A DNA stretch of 64,000 nt from Mycobacterium colombiense (GCF_003284975.1 NZ_QMEU01000003.1:62001-126000), one strand, 5' to 3'; positions 35,323-44,125 are shown, counted from the first letter of the stretch. The notes: a model not told the origin generated them from the letters alone. Numbers and translations are program-made.

Positions 35323-35960
35323 CCGAGTTGGAGGCGCGGATCGCCCGACTGGAGGCCATCGAGGAAATCCGTCAGCTGGCGGCGCGGTACGCGGTGGCGC
35401 TGGACATGCGCGACTTCAATTCTCTGGCTAGCCTTTTCGTCGATGACATCGGGGTGCCGGGCAAGCGCCACGGCCGCGACGCATTGCGCCAGTGGTACGA
35501 CGCCGAGGTCCGTCCGACGCTGCTGGGCAGCGCGCACGGTGTCCTGGGCCACGTCATCGACGTCCACGACACCGATACCGCGAGCGGTCTTGTCTACTCG
35601 CGCAACGACTTGGAAACCGAGGCCGCGTGGTTCGTAGAAATGCTGGCTTATCTGGACCGCTACGAACGGCGCGGCGGCCATTGGTATTTCGCGCGCCGGA
35701 CCCCGCTGTTCTGGTACCGCAGCGACATCACCGAGCCGCCGGTGGGTCCGCGGAAGGTGCACTGGCCCGGCAGCCCGAGCCAAGACGGGTCGTTTCACGA
35801 CGCCTTCCCGTCCTGGGAGGCATTCTGGGCCGCCGACCCCGGACGCTTCGACGCGCCGGTCCCGGCCCCCGCCGCCGTCGGCCAGTGGCTGCGCACCCTG
35901 CGCCGGGGCGCTGAAGCACCGCGGGTGAGCCCGACCGGACGCCGGACTGCGGAGCCTTAA
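35319..35960 (+). CDS. NTF2-like (SnoaL-type) protein with C-terminal extension
   Basis: A 213-residue protein. Residues 1-140 have the NTF2-like pattern: ARLEAIEEIRQLAARYAVAL, LFVDDIGVPGKRHGRDALRQ, HVIDVHDTDTASGLVYSRND and WYFARRTPLFWY. The last 70 residues (HWPGSPSQDGSFHDAFPSWE and on) form an extension ending in a Pro/Arg-rich tail. ATG 35319 overlaps the synthetase stop and its own stop abuts the dehydrogenase ATG, so it is central to this operon. Function unknown; a dehydratase or isomerase role is possible. Confidence 0.8.
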   Translation: MTELEARIARLEAIEEIRQLAARYAVALDMRDFNSLASLFVDDIGVPGKRHGRDALRQWYDAEVRPTLLGSAHGVLGHVIDVHDTDTASGLVYSRNDLETEAAWFVEMLAYLDRYERRGGHWYFARRTPLFWYRSDITEPPVGPRKVHWPGSPSQDGSFHDAFPSWEAFWAADPGRFDAPVPAPAAVGQWLRTLRRGAEAPRVSPTGRRTAEP

Positions 35961-37088
35961 ATGTCGGCCCAAGCAATGGGATTCGGATTCACCGACGAGC
36001 AGGATGAGTTGCGCCGCGTCGTGCGCTCTTTTCTCGAAAGCAAGGCCGACGAGGTGCACGTGCGCCGCCATATGGAAAGCCCGGTGGGCTACGACTCGTC
36101 GCTGTGGGCGCAAATGTCCGGCGAACTGGGCCTGGTCGGGCTCGCAATCCCCGAAGAATTCGGCGGTCAGGGGTACACGTTCGTCGAACTCGGCATCGTC
36201 GCCGAGGAATTGGGCCGAGCCCTGGCTCCCTCGCCATATTTCGCATCGACGGTGTTGGCCTCGAACGCGCTGCTCGATTCGGGTGACTACGCCGCCCAAC
36301 GGCATTACCTGCCGGGCATTGCGTCCGGAGCGACCATCGCCAGCCTGGCGGTCACCGAGGAGTCGGGCCGCTGGGAAGCCGGGGCGATCCACACGCGGGC
36401 GCGAGAGACGGCACACGGCTGGGTGATGGACGGAGCGAAAACCTATGTCCTCGACGGCTGCAGCGCCGATGTGCTGTTGGTGGCCGCCCAGGCCGACTCC
36501 GGGTTGTCGTTGTTCGCCGTCGACCGGTTCGACAGCGTCGCCCGACGCGCGCTGTCCAGCCTGGACCAGACCCGAAAGCAGGCCCGCGTCGAATTCACCG
36601 CAACGCCGGCCTCGCTCGTCGGCCGGTTGGGCGGCGCGGAGGGACTGTTGCGGTCGACCCTCGCGCTCGGTTGCGCCGCGCTGGCCGCCGAACAGGTCGG
36701 CGGCGCGCAACGCTGCCTCGAGATGGCCGTCGCCTACGCGAAGGCGCGCAAACAGTTCGGCAAGCCCATCGGCTCGTTCCAGGCCATCCGCCACAAGTGC
36801 GCCGACCTCTTCCTGGACATCGAATGTGCCCGCGGGGCCGCCTATTACGCGGTGCGGGCCGCGGCCCAACGCTCGCCCGAACTGCCGGCGGTGGCGTCGT
36901 TGGCCAAGGCGTGCAGTTCCGAGGCGTACGCCCGGGCCGCTGCCGCCAATATCCAGATTCACGGTGGCATCGGGTTTACCTGGGAGCATCCCGCCCATCT
37001 GTACTTCAAGCGGGCCCAATCCTCGGGGCATCTGCTGGGTGACGCGTCCTATCACCGGGGGCTCGTCGCCGACGAAATCGGGCTCTGA
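35961..37088 (+). CDS. Acyl-CoA dehydrogenase, small-subunit type
   Basis: A 375-residue FadE-type protein. MGFGFTDEQDELRRVVRSFL, GLVGLAIPEEFGGQGYTFVE, ARKQFGKPIGSFQAIRHKCA and IQIHGGIGFTWEHPAHLYFK are typical. The 'IHGGIGFTWEH' ending is of the alpha2beta2 partner type also seen at 7591. No large subunit is adjacent in this operon, so it may pair with a product encoded elsewhere or act alone. It is the distal gene after the NTF2-like gene and converges on the SDR at 37094 with a five-base gap. Confidence 0.9.
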   Translation: MSAQAMGFGFTDEQDELRRVVRSFLESKADEVHVRRHMESPVGYDSSLWAQMSGELGLVGLAIPEEFGGQGYTFVELGIVAEELGRALAPSPYFASTVLASNALLDSGDYAAQRHYLPGIASGATIASLAVTEESGRWEAGAIHTRARETAHGWVMDGAKTYVLDGCSADVLLVAAQADSGLSLFAVDRFDSVARRALSSLDQTRKQARVEFTATPASLVGRLGGAEGLLRSTLALGCAALAAEQVGGAQRCLEMAVAYAKARKQFGKPIGSFQAIRHKCADLFLDIECARGAAYYAVRAAAQRSPELPAVASLAKACSSEAYARAAAANIQIHGGIGFTWEHPAHLYFKRAQSSGHLLGDASYHRGLVADEIGL

Positions 37089-37093
37089 GGGCG

Positions 37094-37903
37094 TCAGAAG
37101 TCCGTGCCGCCGTCGATGTTGACGGCCGCTCCGGTCATGAACTCCGCCTTATCGCTGAGCAGAAAGGCGATCAGTTCGCCCGCTTCTTCGGGGCGCCCGC
37201 CGCGGCGGAGGGCGACCCGCATGTTCCAGTCCGGGTTGCTCGCGAGGTGTGTGTAGATCGCGTCCTCTAACGCCACCCCGTACTCCGCGGCCCGCCGGGC
37301 GCGGATGAAGTCGTTGACCTCGGTGTCGAACAGCCCGGGGCAGACGGTGTTCACCCTGATGCCCTCGGGGCCATGTGTTTTCGCCAGGATCTTCGACAAC
37401 GTCAGCACCGCCGCCTTGAGCGCGTTGTACGGCGGGATCAGGATCTTCGGCGCCCGAACGGAATACGCGGCCGTCGTGACGATGGTTCCACCGCCATTGC
37501 GTTGCAGGTGCGGGATGACCGCGCGGCAGGAACGCACGGTTCCCATCAAAATCAACTGGTAATACCAGTCCCACGACTCGTCGCCGTGTTCGAGGAACGG
37601 CCCCTGTTGATTCATCGGTCCCGCGGTGACGGCCAGGCCGCGCAGCGGTCCCAGGCTCGCGGCCGCCTCGTCGACGGCGCGATCCACCCCGTCGCCCGGG
37701 GCGGCCGCGTCGACGGCGATTCCGACCGCCCGCACTCCGTAGTCTGCTGTCAATTGCTCGGCCCGCGCTCGGGCGCGCTCTCCGTTACGAGCCAGCAGCG
37801 CCACGTTGGCACCGTCGGCCGCGAGCTGCCGCCCGGCGGCGAACCCGATACCGGTCGTCCCGCCGACGAGAACGAAGTTGCGCCCTGCCACTCCAAGCTC
37901 CAC
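37094..37903 (-). CDS. SDR family oxidoreductase
   Basis: A 269-residue SDR. The cofactor loop is VGGTTGIGFAAG (Val-Gly rather than Thr-Gly), then TAGPMNQQ in place of NNAG, an active-site region IVTTAAYS, and YNALK as the Tyr-x3-Lys pair. The C-terminus is SDKAEFMTGAAVNIDGGTDF. It should be a functional NAD(P)-dependent oxidoreductase. It is divergent from the TetR at 38056, and the 150-base interval holds a large imperfect inverted repeat, so the TetR may control it. Confidence 0.87.
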   Translation of the reverse strand: MELGVAGRNFVLVGGTTGIGFAAGRQLAADGANVALLARNGERARARAEQLTADYGVRAVGIAVDAAAPGDGVDRAVDEAAASLGPLRGLAVTAGPMNQQGPFLEHGDESWDWYYQLILMGTVRSCRAVIPHLQRNGGGTIVTTAAYSVRAPKILIPPYNALKAAVLTLSKILAKTHGPEGIRVNTVCPGLFDTEVNDFIRARRAAEYGVALEDAIYTHLASNPDWNMRVALRRGGRPEEAGELIAFLLSDKAEFMTGAAVNIDGGTDF

Positions 37904-37938
37904 GCTGCCTCACTTTTGGCGTCACTACCGATGCCAGC

Positions 37939-37981
37939 CATACTAGACAGCAGTACGTAATATGTCGCAATGACTACTATG
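37939..37981. promoter_or_regulatory. Long imperfect inverted repeat in SDR/TetR promoter
   Basis: CATACTAGACA and TGACTACTATG are reverse complements at 9 of 11 positions, separated by 21 bases that include TACGTA. A second repeat, GACAAAT at 37997-38003 and ATTTGTC at 38032-38038, lies closer to the TetR start. Both fit operator or hairpin structures in a divergent promoter. Neither matches motifs A, B or C. Confidence 0.4.
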
Positions 37982-38055
37982 TGGGCCCAAGTGTGTGACA
38001 AATCGGCCCACGGACGGAACACAACGGCGAAATTTGTCGCGTAACATGGAGCGGC

Positions 38056-38667
38056 ATGTCGACGAGACCCGCCCCTGCCGATGTTGAATCGGACGGGGAA
38101 TTCGATCGCAGGGACCAGATTCTCGAGGCGGCGAACGAGTGCTTCACTCAGCTCGGCATCGAGCGCACCAGCGTGCAGGATGTCGCCCGAAAAGCCAGGG
38201 TGTCACGGGGCACGGTGTACAGGTATTTCGAAGACCGCACGGTGCTCATCGATGCCGCGATCGAATTCGGCGCGCAGCGGTTCTATCGTGAGGTCGCTTC
38301 GGCGATGGCCGAAAAGAACACGCTGGCCGAGCAAGTGGGGGCGATGGCGGAAACGCACGCCAGGATCCTGCTCGACCATCGAACGCGGAACCGTTTGATG
38401 GCCGATGACGCCGAGCTGATGCGACACATGATCTCCGACGGCGATACGGCCGTCCGGCGAAGCACGCAATTTCTCGAGCCCTATGTGCGGGCCGCGCGCG
38501 ACCGCGGCGAGGTGGGCACCGCCGTCGACGTGACTGCGGCAAGCGAATGGCTGGCCCGCATCATCTGGTCATTCTCCACGGTCAACGAGGCCCAGACGTT
38601 CGACATGTCCAAGCCGGACACCGTCCGGCGCTATGTGGAAGCCTTCGCCATCAACGGGCTTCGCTGA
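38056..38667 (+). CDS. TetR family transcriptional regulator (paralogue 1)
   Basis: A 203-residue TetR. The DNA-binding domain includes RRDQILEAANECFTQLGIER, SVQDVARKARVSRGTVYRYF. It is strikingly similar to the TetR at 40859-41470: by eye 31 differences over 186 aligned residues, about 83% identity, with equal length. The recognition-helix region (VSRGTxYRYF) is nearly the same, so both may bind the same operator. A shared 23-base element occurs downstream of this gene (38690) and upstream of the other (41659). It probably controls the SDR and thioesterase genes between them. Confidence 0.92.
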   Translation: MSTRPAPADVESDGEFDRRDQILEAANECFTQLGIERTSVQDVARKARVSRGTVYRYFEDRTVLIDAAIEFGAQRFYREVASAMAEKNTLAEQVGAMAETHARILLDHRTRNRLMADDAELMRHMISDGDTAVRRSTQFLEPYVRAARDRGEVGTAVDVTAASEWLARIIWSFSTVNEAQTFDMSKPDTVRRYVEAFAINGLR

Positions 38668-38689
38668 AGGGCCACGCCGTATCACTCAA

Positions 38690-38712
38690 TTGAACATGAG
38701 ATGTACCATTGT
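38690..38712. promoter_or_regulatory. Candidate operator, motif C copy 1
   Basis: TTGAAC-N4-GATGTACCATTGT lies between the TetR stop and the SDR start. It matches 41659-41681 at 18 of 23 positions. The core TTGAAC-N7-GTACCA is an imperfect inverted repeat. It most likely binds one or both of the paralogous TetR proteins flanking the SDR and DUF427/thioesterase genes. Confidence 0.5.
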
Positions 38713-38765
38713 CCTCCAAAAGTCGGACGGCTTTCAGTACGGAATTCGCGATCGGTGGTCAGCAC

Positions 38766-39533
38766 ATGGGCGAACGGACATTGGCCGGCAAACGGGTCGT
38801 GGTCGTGGGCGCATCGGCCGGGATCGGGCGGGCATTCGCGGTCCGCGCCGGCAAGGAGGGCGCCGAGCTGCTCGTCGCGGCGCGTCGACGAGACCGTCTC
38901 GACGAGGTCACTGCCGAAGCCGGTTGCGGCGCCGCCGTGATCGCCGATGTGCGTGACGCTGACGATTGCGCGCGGCTCGCCGATATGGCCCGAGACAGTC
39001 TTGGTGAAATCGACCTGCTGTTCATCTCGGTGGGGTACGCGCCGTTGAGGATGTTCGCCGACACCTCGATCGGCGATTGGATGGACGTGATGCAGGCCAA
39101 CGTCGTCGGTGTGCATCAAGTCATCAAGTGCTGTTTGCCGGTGCTCGCGCCCGCCGCGATCGTCAGCGCCCTATCCTCCGAGACCGTCGGACAACCACGG
39201 ACCGCACTGGGCGCATATTCCGCCAGCAAGGCCGCGCTCTCCGAAAGCCTGAATGCCTGGCGCACTGAGCATCCCGGCTTTCGGTACTGCTGCGTCACCG
39301 TGGGCGGAACGGTTCCGACCGAATTCACCGCGGCCTTCGATCCCGAACTGCTCGGTACGGTCGTCGGGGATTGGGTGGCGCGCGGCCTCTTGCAGGAGAC
39401 GTTGATGTCGCCCGACGACGTCGCCGACATGCTCGCAGGAACGTTCGCCAGCGCGTTGAACTTTCCCGCCGTCGGCCTCGAGCAACTCGTGCTCCGTCCC
39501 CCGTCACGGCCGCGACGTGCGGTGATGGAATGA
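38766..39533 (+). CDS. SDR family oxidoreductase
   Basis: A 255-residue SDR with GASAGIGRAFA, a conserved Ser in SALSSETVG, and YSASK. The NAG motif is replaced by LLFISVGYAP, and the C-terminus lacks the usual DGG tail (MLAGTFASALNFPAVGLEQL), so it belongs to the divergent DltE/KR-like group. ATG 38766 is the likely start; the frame extends 19 codons upstream over the motif-C operator. It is followed after 22 bases by the DUF427/thioesterase gene. Confidence 0.85.
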   Translation: MGERTLAGKRVVVVGASAGIGRAFAVRAGKEGAELLVAARRRDRLDEVTAEAGCGAAVIADVRDADDCARLADMARDSLGEIDLLFISVGYAPLRMFADTSIGDWMDVMQANVVGVHQVIKCCLPVLAPAAIVSALSSETVGQPRTALGAYSASKAALSESLNAWRTEHPGFRYCCVTVGGTVPTEFTAAFDPELLGTVVGDWVARGLLQETLMSPDDVADMLAGTFASALNFPAVGLEQLVLRPPSRPRRAVME

Positions 39534-39555
39534 CGCCGCCGACGAGAGGGCAACA

Positions 39556-40833
39556 ATGACAACGCAAGTCGAATCGGCATGGCCCGATTACCCCGATTAC
39601 CGGATCGAGGCGACCTTGTGTCCATACCGGGGCCAGGCTTGGTTTGGTGACGTGCTCGTTGCCGAGAGCAACCAGTGCCTTGTGGTGACCGAGACCGACC
39701 ACGAGGACCGCTTGTACTTTCCTGAATCAGACGTGCGATGGGAGCTGTTCCGCCCGTCGGACCACAGCACCGTATGTCCTTTCAAGGGTCGGGCGAGCTA
39801 TTGGAGCCTCAACGACTCGGACTCCGGCGTCGAGAACGTCGTGTGGACCTACCGCACCCCGTTGCCGGAGGTTGCGGCGATCGCGGGACACGTTTCCTTC
39901 TACGACGCGCTGCGTGTGGTTGTCGTCGAAGACTGGCCGGACGGTTCGACGGTTGCGGTGACGTTCCCGCTGTGGGGAGACGCCGCCGAGCTGTGCAGGA
40001 TCATCGACGTCCAGCCAACGACCGATAACCGGTTCATCGGGCCAGCACATGGGCTGACTCATCGCAATGTCGTCGAGGGCGGCCAGCTGCTCGGCGAGGC
40101 GGTCGTGGCCGCGTCGAAAGCGCTGCCCGGGCAACGCGTCACATCGGCATCGATGATCTTCGCCAAAGCGGCCTCGTTTGACGCGCCCGTGGACTTGGCC
40201 GTCGACGTGCTCCGGCGGGGCCGCTCGTTTTCGTCGGCCGAAATACGCATCAGCCAGAGCGGGGTGCTGCGCAGCGCAGGGTTGGTGCTCGCGGACTCTG
40301 GAGCCGCCGACGTCATGCGGGATACCGAGCCGATGCCGGATGTCCCGGGGCCCGAGGCTGCGGTGCCGTTTGCGGGCTTCGGGATGACTGGCCGCGAGAT
40401 CCGGGTGGTCGACGGCGCCTATGACCCGGACCCCGATCGGGTCGGTCCGCCGAGGATCGATGCGTGGGTGCGGTTCCGCGATGCGCCGCTGGCCCCCTAT
40501 CTGAACGCCGCGTTGCTGGCTCAGTCGACGACGCATTGGACCATCGCCGCCGGTATGTTGCCGCATCCCGGTCTGGGCGAGGCGCGTGCGCACGCCACCT
40601 TGTCGACTGGAATCATGAAGGCCACCATCGCATTTCACGACGACGTCGATATCGCGGATTGGCTGCTGTACTCCAACCACGCCTTCTGGTCGGGACGCGG
40701 GCTTGTGCAGGGCGACGGCCGGGTCTTCGCCCGAGATGGACGGCTCGCCGCGTCGTACACCATCCAGGCGATGGTGCGTGAGTTCGCGACCAAGCCCGCG
40801 GCGATGGGCCGCGATAGCCGCACGGCTATGTGA
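39556..40833 (+). CDS. DUF427-acyl-CoA thioesterase II (TesB-like) fusion
   Basis: A 425-residue two-part protein. Residues about 20-117 form a DUF427 domain (RGQAWFGDVLVAESNQCLVV, VCPFKGRASYWSLN). Residues about 150-415 are a TesB-like double-hotdog thioesterase: RNVVEGGQLLGEAVVAASK opens the first hotdog, and LNAALLAQSTTHWTIAAGML with LLYSNHAFWSGRGLVQGDGR the second. TesB enzymes release free acid and CoA, possibly as a safety valve when CoA esters accumulate. The DUF427 function is not established. The gene is divergent in direction from the following TetR, with which it converges. Confidence 0.85.
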   Translation: MTTQVESAWPDYPDYRIEATLCPYRGQAWFGDVLVAESNQCLVVTETDHEDRLYFPESDVRWELFRPSDHSTVCPFKGRASYWSLNDSDSGVENVVWTYRTPLPEVAAIAGHVSFYDALRVVVVEDWPDGSTVAVTFPLWGDAAELCRIIDVQPTTDNRFIGPAHGLTHRNVVEGGQLLGEAVVAASKALPGQRVTSASMIFAKAASFDAPVDLAVDVLRRGRSFSSAEIRISQSGVLRSAGLVLADSGAADVMRDTEPMPDVPGPEAAVPFAGFGMTGREIRVVDGAYDPDPDRVGPPRIDAWVRFRDAPLAPYLNAALLAQSTTHWTIAAGMLPHPGLGEARAHATLSTGIMKATIAFHDDVDIADWLLYSNHAFWSGRGLVQGDGRVFARDGRLAASYTIQAMVREFATKPAAMGRDSRTAM

Positions 40834-40858
40834 TGAACACGCTGAACTCGCGACCGCG

Positions 40859-41470
40859 TTAGCGCAGGCCGTTGATCGCGAATTTCTCCACGTAGCGGCG
40901 GACCGTGGCCGGCTTGGTCATGTCGAAGGTCACACCCTGATTGACAGTCGAGAAGGAATAGATGATGCGGGCCAGCCATTCGCTGCCAGCTGTGACATCG
41001 ACTCCGGCGCCGACCTCGCCACGTTTCTGGGCGTCGCGGACATAAGGTTCCAAAAAATTGGTGGTGCGGCGGACGGCCGCGTCGCCGTCGGAGACCATGT
41101 GGCGCATCAATTCCGCATCATCGGCCATCAGCCGGTTGCGAGTCCGGTGGTCCAAAAGGATCTTCGCATGGGTTTCGGCCATCGCGCCCAGCTGTTCGGC
41201 CAGCGTTGATTTCTTAGCCATCGCCGCGGCGACTTCGCGGTAGAAGCGTTGGGCGCCATGCTCGATGGCCGCCTCGATCAGGACGTCGCGATCGACGAAG
41301 TACCGATAGATGGTGCCCCGCGAGACCTTGGCCATGCGCGCCACGTCTTGCACACTGGTGCGCTGGATGCCCAGCTGCGTGAAGCACTCGTTTGCCGCAT
41401 CGAGAATCTGGTCACGGCGGTCGACCTCGGCGGCGACCTCCGTTTCGCTGGTGACCGGATCAGTCAACAT
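40859..41470 (-). CDS. TetR family transcriptional regulator (paralogue 2)
   Basis: A 203-residue TetR: RRDQILDAANECFTQLGIQR, SVQDVARMAKVSRGTIYRYF, then a helical ligand domain nearly identical to the 38056 paralogue (LDHRTRNRLMADDAELMRHM is shared exactly). ATG 41470 with GTAGGGGTG upstream gives the same length as its paralogue; a longer frame opens at 41512. It is divergent from the SDR at 41704, with motif C in between. The pair looks like an inverted duplication bracketing the SDR and thioesterase genes. Confidence 0.92.
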   Translation of the reverse strand: MLTDPVTSETEVAAEVDRRDQILDAANECFTQLGIQRTSVQDVARMAKVSRGTIYRYFVDRDVLIEAAIEHGAQRFYREVAAAMAKKSTLAEQLGAMAETHAKILLDHRTRNRLMADDAELMRHMVSDGDAAVRRTTNFLEPYVRDAQKRGEVGAGVDVTAGSEWLARIIYSFSTVNQGVTFDMTKPATVRRYVEKFAINGLR

Positions 41471-41658
41471 CACACCCCTACGCGCCCGACGGCAGTGATC
41501 CCGGTTCTTCATGCTACGCGACGTGCGGCGTTGCGTCCCGGAGCCGCACCGGCCCTGCGATGACGTCGTGTCCTATGGATGCGGGGTCTCCCTTGCGCGA
41601 GGAGGGGTCGAGGCGGGTGTACTAGGCACCGCCGCAGCGATCTGCAATCATTGGATAA

Positions 41659-41681
41659 TTGAACGCTCGATGTTCCATTGT
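41659..41681. promoter_or_regulatory. Candidate operator, motif C copy 2
   Basis: TTGAAC-GCTCGAT-GTTCCA is an inverted repeat with 5 of 6 arm positions matching, followed by TTGT. It matches the element at 38690 at 18 of 23 positions. It lies about 20 bases before the SDR start at 41704 and upstream of the divergent TetR, so it may control both. Confidence 0.55.
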
Positions 41682-41703
41682 TACATGGCGGCAAGGAGTA
41701 GTG

Positions 41704-42501
41704 TTGTCTCGTTTAGAGGACAGATACGCGCTGGTCACGGGCGGAGCCCAGGGATTGGGAGGAGCGATCGCTGAAGAGTTGGCCGGTCTGGGCGCCCATG
41801 TCACTATCGTCGATTTGAACGAAGAGAAGGGCCAGGAGCGCGTAGAGCGGATTCGTGCGACTCACGGGCGGGCCTCCTTCATCAAGGCCAATGTGGCCCA
41901 CCGGGAAGCGATTGAAGCCGCCGTGCATCAGGTGGCTGATACCGGGGACGGCCGGATCGATGTCTTGGTCAACGCGGCCCAGTTCTTCGCCATGCCCAAG
42001 GCGCTGGAACTTGTTACCGACAAGGATTGGGAACTCTCAGAGGCCACCGGGCCCAAGGCGACCTTCCGGTTCATGCAGCTCTGCTTCCCGTTTCTACGTG
42101 AGTCCGGACGGGCGTCAGTGATCAACTTCGTGTCAGGGTCTGCTCTGGCCGGCATCGCCTACACCGCCCCCTACTCGGCGGCGAAAGGCGCGGTGGCCGC
42201 GCTGACCAAGGTCGCCGCGAACGAGTGGGCTCGCCACCGCATCCGAGTAAATGCGGTGTGCCCGTTTGCCCTGACCGAGGCCCAGCAAAAGATGATCGGC
42301 ACCGAATGGGACAACTACACGCGGACGGCAGCCGCCTCGCCGATGAAACGCGGCGCTGATCCCGTTGAGATCGCGCCGGCCGTGGCTTTTTTGGCGGGAG
42401 ACGACGCAGCATTCGTGACGGGCACGATACTGCAGGTCGATGGTGGCATGACCGAGCTATCGACGGTGGACTACTCGCAATCGCCGGGAGTCTTTGGTTA
42501 A
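41704..42501 (+). CDS. SDR family oxidoreductase
   Basis: A 265-residue SDR. VTGGAQGLGGAIAEELAGLG binds the cofactor, VNAAQFF replaces NNAG, FVSGSALAG holds the Ser, and YSAAK follows. It ends VTGTILQVDGGMTELST. TTG 41704 is preferred because GGAG lies five bases upstream; GTG 41701 would be too close to it. The start is just after motif C. It is followed by a second DUF35 and thiolase pair and probably opens that operon. Confidence 0.86.
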   Translation: MSRLEDRYALVTGGAQGLGGAIAEELAGLGAHVTIVDLNEEKGQERVERIRATHGRASFIKANVAHREAIEAAVHQVADTGDGRIDVLVNAAQFFAMPKALELVTDKDWELSEATGPKATFRFMQLCFPFLRESGRASVINFVSGSALAGIAYTAPYSAAKGAVAALTKVAANEWARHRIRVNAVCPFALTEAQQKMIGTEWDNYTRTAAASPMKRGADPVEIAPAVAFLAGDDAAFVTGTILQVDGGMTELSTVDYSQSPGVFG

Positions 42502-42524
42502 CAGGACAATTCACCCGACAACGC

Positions 42525-42950
42525 ATGACGCAAATGCCAGAAGCTCACCGTCCCGCCCCTGCGCTCACCGGGCTGAATCGGCCCTTCTGGACCTCGGGCG
42601 CGGACGGAGTGCTGCGCATGCAACGCTGCACCTCCTGCGGGCGGCTCTGTCAGCCGCCCTCGCTGTTGTGCCCTCATGACCATGCGGCGACCGAATACGT
42701 CGAACTCAGCGGCCGGGGGTTTGTCGAATCCTGGACGGTGAATCGTCATCAATGGTTCCCTGGGTTCCCGCCGCCTTACCTCATCGCGTTCGTGAATCCG
42801 GTCGAGGACGAACGGGTGCGCCTGTTGACCAACCTCGTGAACGTCGAACCTGGCGACGTCACCCAGAACATGCCGGTGCGCGTCATCTTCGACCGGTGTG
42901 TAGATGGTGACGACGAGGTGTTCATTCCGTTGTTCGAACCGGAGCGCTGA
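42525..42950 (+). CDS. DUF35 zinc-ribbon/OB-fold protein
   Basis: A 141-residue DUF35 protein. RCTSCGRLCQPPSLLCPHDH shows a zinc ribbon with C-x2-C, a third Cys and then D/H in place of the fourth Cys, so zinc binding may be altered. An OB-fold follows (GFVESWTVNRHQWFPGFPPP, RLLTNLVNVEPGDV). Its TGA shares a base with the ATG of the thiolase gene. As at 26391, this is a DUF35-thiolase unit, but in the opposite gene order. Confidence 0.87.
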   Translation: MTQMPEAHRPAPALTGLNRPFWTSGADGVLRMQRCTSCGRLCQPPSLLCPHDHAATEYVELSGRGFVESWTVNRHQWFPGFPPPYLIAFVNPVEDERVRLLTNLVNVEPGDVTQNMPVRVIFDRCVDGDDEVFIPLFEPER

Positions 42951-44125
42951 TGACTAAGGCGTTGACCGATCGGACCATCATCAGCGGCATCGGTCAGTCG
43001 GCAATCGGTCGTCGACTGGGGCGGGATCCGCTGGAGCTCACCGCCGAAGCATGTGTGGCCGCAGTTGCCGACGCCGGTCTGACCTTGGCCGACATCGATG
43101 GCCTCACAACGTATCCCGGTAGTTCTCAACCGGGCCTGGGGTTTTCCGGGGCGTCACTGCGTGACATCCATGACGCCTTGGGAATCGAGCCGAATTGGGT
43201 CGCAGGGGGAGTGGAGTCTCCAGGTCAGCTCGGGGCGGTGGTCGACGCCATGCTCGCTGTGGCGGGAGGGTTGGCCAATCATGTGCTCTGCTGGCGCAGC
43301 ATCTGGGAGGGCACCGCGCAAGGCGCCGGCCGACGCAAAGGATACGGGTCCGGGGGCGGCCGTCCAGGCGGAATGCTGGCCTGGCAGATTCCTTTTGGTG
43401 CCACGGCGGCCAACTTGGCGGCTCTTCAGATTCGCTCGCGGATGTTGCGATACGGGCTTACTCGCGAGCAGCTCGCGTCGATCGCCATCGCGCAACGGAG
43501 CCACGCCGCTCGCAACCCCTTGGCGATCTACCGCGATCCGCTCGACCTCGAGACCTATCTCAACGCGCGCATGGTTTCCGACCCGCTCTGCATGTTCGAC
43601 TGCGACATCGCCTGCGACGGCGCCACCGCATTCGTCGTCTCGCGCGCCGAGCACGCCGCGGGGCTCGACCACCCGGCGGTGACCGTCGAGGCGGTCGACT
43701 GTGCTCACCACGACCGCTTCACTTGGGAGGGCGGTCAAGACATCACCCGTATCAGCTCTCGATGGTCCACGATCTGGGAGCGGACCGACTTCACCGCTGC
43801 CGATGTCGACGTCGCCTCGCTATATGACGGGTTCAGTGTCTTCGTGCTCTGCTGGCTCGAAGACTTCGGTTTCTGCCCGGTCGGAGAAGCGGGCCAATGG
43901 GTTTCCGACCTTCACCGCATTTCGCTCGGCGGAGAATTGCCCCTCAACACTGCCGGAGGGCAGCTATCGGGAGGACGCTTGCACGGCTTTGGACATCTGC
44001 ACGAAGCGTGTTTGCAGATTCGCGGCCAGGGTGGCGAGCGACAGGTCCACGATGCCAAGCTGGCTGCGGTAGGCGTAGGAGCAGCCAACAGCGGCACCAC
44101 GGCGATGTTGCTGCGGCAGGCGTGA
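42950..44125 (+). CDS. SCP2-type thiolase/aldolase-like protein
   Basis: A 391-residue thiolase-fold protein. Key segments are TLADIDGLTTYPG, AGGVESPGQLGAVVDAMLAV, VASLYDGFSVFVLCWLEDFG and GQGGERQVHDAKLAAVGVGA. The nucleophile region (GGVESPGQLGA) has no Cys, so a condensing or thiolytic role is doubtful. An Ltp2-like aldolase with the adjacent DUF35 is favoured. It is a distant homologue of the 26783 protein. It is followed by a beta-hydroxyacid dehydrogenase gene. Confidence 0.85.
   Translation: MTKALTDRTIISGIGQSAIGRRLGRDPLELTAEACVAAVADAGLTLADIDGLTTYPGSSQPGLGFSGASLRDIHDALGIEPNWVAGGVESPGQLGAVVDAMLAVAGGLANHVLCWRSIWEGTAQGAGRRKGYGSGGGRPGGMLAWQIPFGATAANLAALQIRSRMLRYGLTREQLASIAIAQRSHAARNPLAIYRDPLDLETYLNARMVSDPLCMFDCDIACDGATAFVVSRAEHAAGLDHPAVTVEAVDCAHHDRFTWEGGQDITRISSRWSTIWERTDFTAADVDVASLYDGFSVFVLCWLEDFGFCPVGEAGQWVSDLHRISLGGELPLNTAGGQLSGGRLHGFGHLHEACLQIRGQGGERQVHDAKLAAVGVGAANSGTTAMLLRQA

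Noticed and set aside
35202..37055. 617-residue minus-strand ORF
   Set aside because: It covers the NTF2-like and dehydrogenase genes on the opposite strand and has shadow-type composition.
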